Shown here piece by piece: positions 62,267 through 64,000 of a stretch of 64,000 bases of DNA; within the stretch, counting starts at the first letter, position 1; the number at the start of each line of letters is the position of its first letter. Where the stretch lies: NCBI RefSeq assembly GCF_018860745.1, contig NZ_JAHKPY010000006.1, forward strand, positions 119,683 to 183,682, given 5' to 3'. This DNA is from Zobellia uliginosa (GTDB taxonomy: Bacteria > Bacteroidota > Bacteroidia > Flavobacteriales > Flavobacteriaceae). A model generated the notes under the pieces. The model was not told where the DNA came from. It ran no database searches and saw only the letters and a program-made list of their open reading frames with translations. The translations under genes and the position numbers were made by a program.

Positions 62267-64000
62267 ATGAAAAAGTTTATTAAAATCTTAGCCTCCTGTT
62301 GTTCTCTATTTATAATAGTAATGGCCTGTACCAAAGAGGTCTCACTCATTACTGAGGTAGAGTTTCAGCTTTTGGAACAACACTTGGCAGAAGGTTATAT
62401 AAACCAGGCACTACCTACAACCTTTACAATTGTACCGGAAGATACTCTGAAAAACTACGAATATACTATCACCTACGAAATATTGGACGGCAAAGGCCAT
62501 TTTGAGGATATGGATGGTAATCTACTGGAATCCGGAAAAGGCCAATCCTTTCCTACTAATCTTATAAGTTCTCTCATGTACAAGGGTTCCAAAATAGGGG
62601 CGCACAGGATAAAGATAGTAGGGTCAGACAATTTTGGTCTGTCAGAAGAGATTGAGATTACGTACAACCTGAGCGATATACCCGTGGTCTGGGAGGCATC
62701 TAGCGAACTCTCCGAGCTCGAACTTGACAAGCCCGCTAGCCTGTCTCTTTTATTGGGAACTGATAACACGGCAGAAGACATTACCTATGAAGCCATTTAT
62801 GGTTTCGTGCCAGGACCTGGAATACTTATACCGTCCCAAGAGAACGGCTACGTTCCAACTGGGGAATACAACCCTATTGTCGCCGGCAATTACCCACTAG
62901 TATTTACACCCTCCGAAGTAGGACCACAGCAGCTGACTTTTACCCTCCGGGACAGCAACGGTCAGGAAATTGAGACCATACTCGATTTTAACGTAATTGA
63001 GTTTATAGATATTTCCTCCATCAATCTTGAACCTGCCAGTGCTAACATAAACGTCGATGAAACCCAAAATTTAGAACTAGTAATTACCCCGGCCAATGCC
63101 TCGAATCAAAACGTTAGTTGGTCTTCGTCTGATGAAACAATAGCTACCGTGGATGCAACTGGACTTGTTACCGGTATTTTACAAGGAAGCGTTACAATTA
63201 CTGCCAGCGCTAATGATAGTAGTGAAGTAGTAGGAACTGCAAGTATAACAGTCGGCTCTGAAGATGTCGCTTTGACCGGTATAACCGTAATGCCTTCTCC
63301 AGTTTCGCTAAACACAGGTAGCACACAACAGTTAACTATTGATTTTGAGCCAGCAAATGCCACAAATAAAAACGTTACCTGGTCTACAAGTAACCCAACA
63401 AAAGCTACCGTTTCCAACACTGGTTTAGTAACAACATTAGAAGTTGGCTCTGTAACAATTACAGCGACTTCAGATGCTGATACTAGTATATTCGGTAATT
63501 CTGCAATTACTATAAATGAAATAAATAATGGCCCTATAGCAAGAACTGGACTTGATCAAACCATCACCTTGCCAACGAATTCGGCTACATTGGACGGTTC
63601 AGGAAGTAGCGATACTGCCCCTGGTACGATTATCTCCTATCAATGGAGTCAGACAGATTCCAGTACAGGTGCAATCGCTACTATAAGTAATGCTGATTTA
63701 GCCCTTACAACTGTAAGCGATCTGACCGAAGGAAGCTATACTTTTAAGCTTACCGTGACCGATGACCAGAATGCAACCCATACGGACGACATCGTTATTA
63801 CGGTGGGCGCTTTGCCCAACACAGCCCCCGTAGCTGTTGCTGGTCCCGACCAGAGTATAACCCTGCCTACCAGTACCATTACATTGGACGGCTCCGGAAG
63901 TAGCAATACGGCACCGGGAACAGTCACCTCATATGCATGGATGCAGATCGCCGGCCCAGGAACCGCGAACATAGACGCCCCGGGCAATGTAAGTACTTCT
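62267..64000 (+). CDS. Large Ig-repeat surface lipoprotein, 3' end outside window
   Basis: The ATG at 62267 opens a frame of 578 codons, open to the edge. Lipoprotein leader ends FIIVMACTKEVS. After an N-terminal unassigned beta part (~25-245), two bacterial Ig-like group-2 repeats follow (INLEPASANINVDETQNL; ITVMPSPVSLNTGSTQQL, each with NVxWS(S/T)S), then two PKD/REJ-like repeats (LDGSGSSDTAPGTIISYQW and LDGSGSSNTAPGTVTSYAW). Such proteins are adhesins or carry a C-terminal enzyme or binding domain beyond the edge. The last repeats have a higher G+C than the rest of the window. Confidence 0.85.
   Translation, partial: MKKFIKILASCCSLFIIVMACTKEVSLITEVEFQLLEQHLAEGYINQALPTTFTIVPEDTLKNYEYTITYEILDGKGHFEDMDGNLLESGKGQSFPTNLISSLMYKGSKIGAHRIKIVGSDNFGLSEEIEITYNLSDIPVVWEASSELSELELDKPASLSLLLGTDNTAEDITYEAIYGFVPGPGILIPSQENGYVPTGEYNPIVAGNYPLVFTPSEVGPQQLTFTLRDSNGQEIETILDFNVIEFIDISSINLEPASANINVDETQNLELVITPANASNQNVSWSSSDETIATVDATGLVTGILQGSVTITASANDSSEVVGTASITVGSEDVALTGITVMPSPVSLNTGSTQQLTIDFEPANATNKNVTWSTSNPTKATVSNTGLVTTLEVGSVTITATSDADTSIFGNSAITINEINNGPIARTGLDQTITLPTNSATLDGSGSSDTAPGTIISYQWSQTDSSTGAIATISNADLALTTVSDLTEGSYTFKLTVTDDQNATHTDDIVITVGALPNTAPVAVAGPDQSITLPTSTITLDGSGSSNTAPGTVTSYAWMQIAGPGTANIDAPGNVSTS

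Overview
The window is typical of a marine Flavobacteriaceae genome (Bacteroidetes), probably close to Maribacter or Zobellia. It is AT-rich and has a SusC/SusD pair, type IX secretion (T9SS) sorting domains of both type A and type B, Bacteroidetes promoters (TTG-N17-23-TAnnTTTG), a Rho with a long low-complexity insertion, and many flavobacterial families (DUF4293, DUF1599, BT_3928-type DoxX, YeeE with DUF6691). Genus is an inference. No phage, IS element, CRISPR array or rRNA operon was seen.

1-19,880: a polysaccharide utilization locus (PUL), all on the + strand, running off the left edge. In order: a truncated large enzyme-like protein; an SGNH/SASA esterase lipoprotein; three S1-type sulfatases with intact sulfatase motifs; the wreck of a Tat-type (probably FAD-dependent) oxidoreductase gene between sulfatases 2 and 3; a GH2 beta-galactosidase; a second large enzyme paralogous to the first and carrying an N-terminal beta-propeller; then SusC and SusD. 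The two paralogous proteins have the propeller-plus-catalytic-module layout I associate with GH150 lambda-carrageenases. The best reading is therefore a locus for a sulfated galactan of red algae, with uptake by SusCD, desulfation by the sulfatases and exo-hydrolysis by GH2. No PUL regulator is visible.

20,231-26,164: a 1,228-residue protein joining a degenerate calcineurin-like phosphatase domain to an outer-membrane barrel, an opposite-strand outer-membrane barrel protein, and a two-gene YeeE-type sulfur-compound transporter with a clear promoter.

26,186-34,814: housekeeping genes. clpS, prmA, tpiA, a DoxX-like protein and a DUF1599 protein lie on the - strand; folP and cdaA on the + strand; an ABC exporter and truA on the - strand; then a YfcE-type phosphoesterase.

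34,870-41,163: mostly secreted or membrane proteins on the - strand. Two T9SS type-A proteins share repeats and a sorting domain, followed by an outer-membrane barrel protein, a DM13-domain lipoprotein and a DUF4293 protein.

41,356-50,532: rho, a lipoprotein, two tandem paralogous membrane proteins of unknown family, rpsT, two identical tRNA-Glu genes with a promoter, proS, a Gly/Tyr/Ser/Arg-rich lipoprotein and a FadL-like porin.

50,585-61,902: two paralogous T9SS type-B proteins; folE-cysS; an AraC regulator divergent from an aldehyde dehydrogenase-DUF779 pair, with a 21-bp-phased direct repeat between them; yidD, lgt, a DUF192 lipoprotein and a GNAT acetyltransferase. The window ends inside a large Ig-repeat surface lipoprotein (from 62,267).
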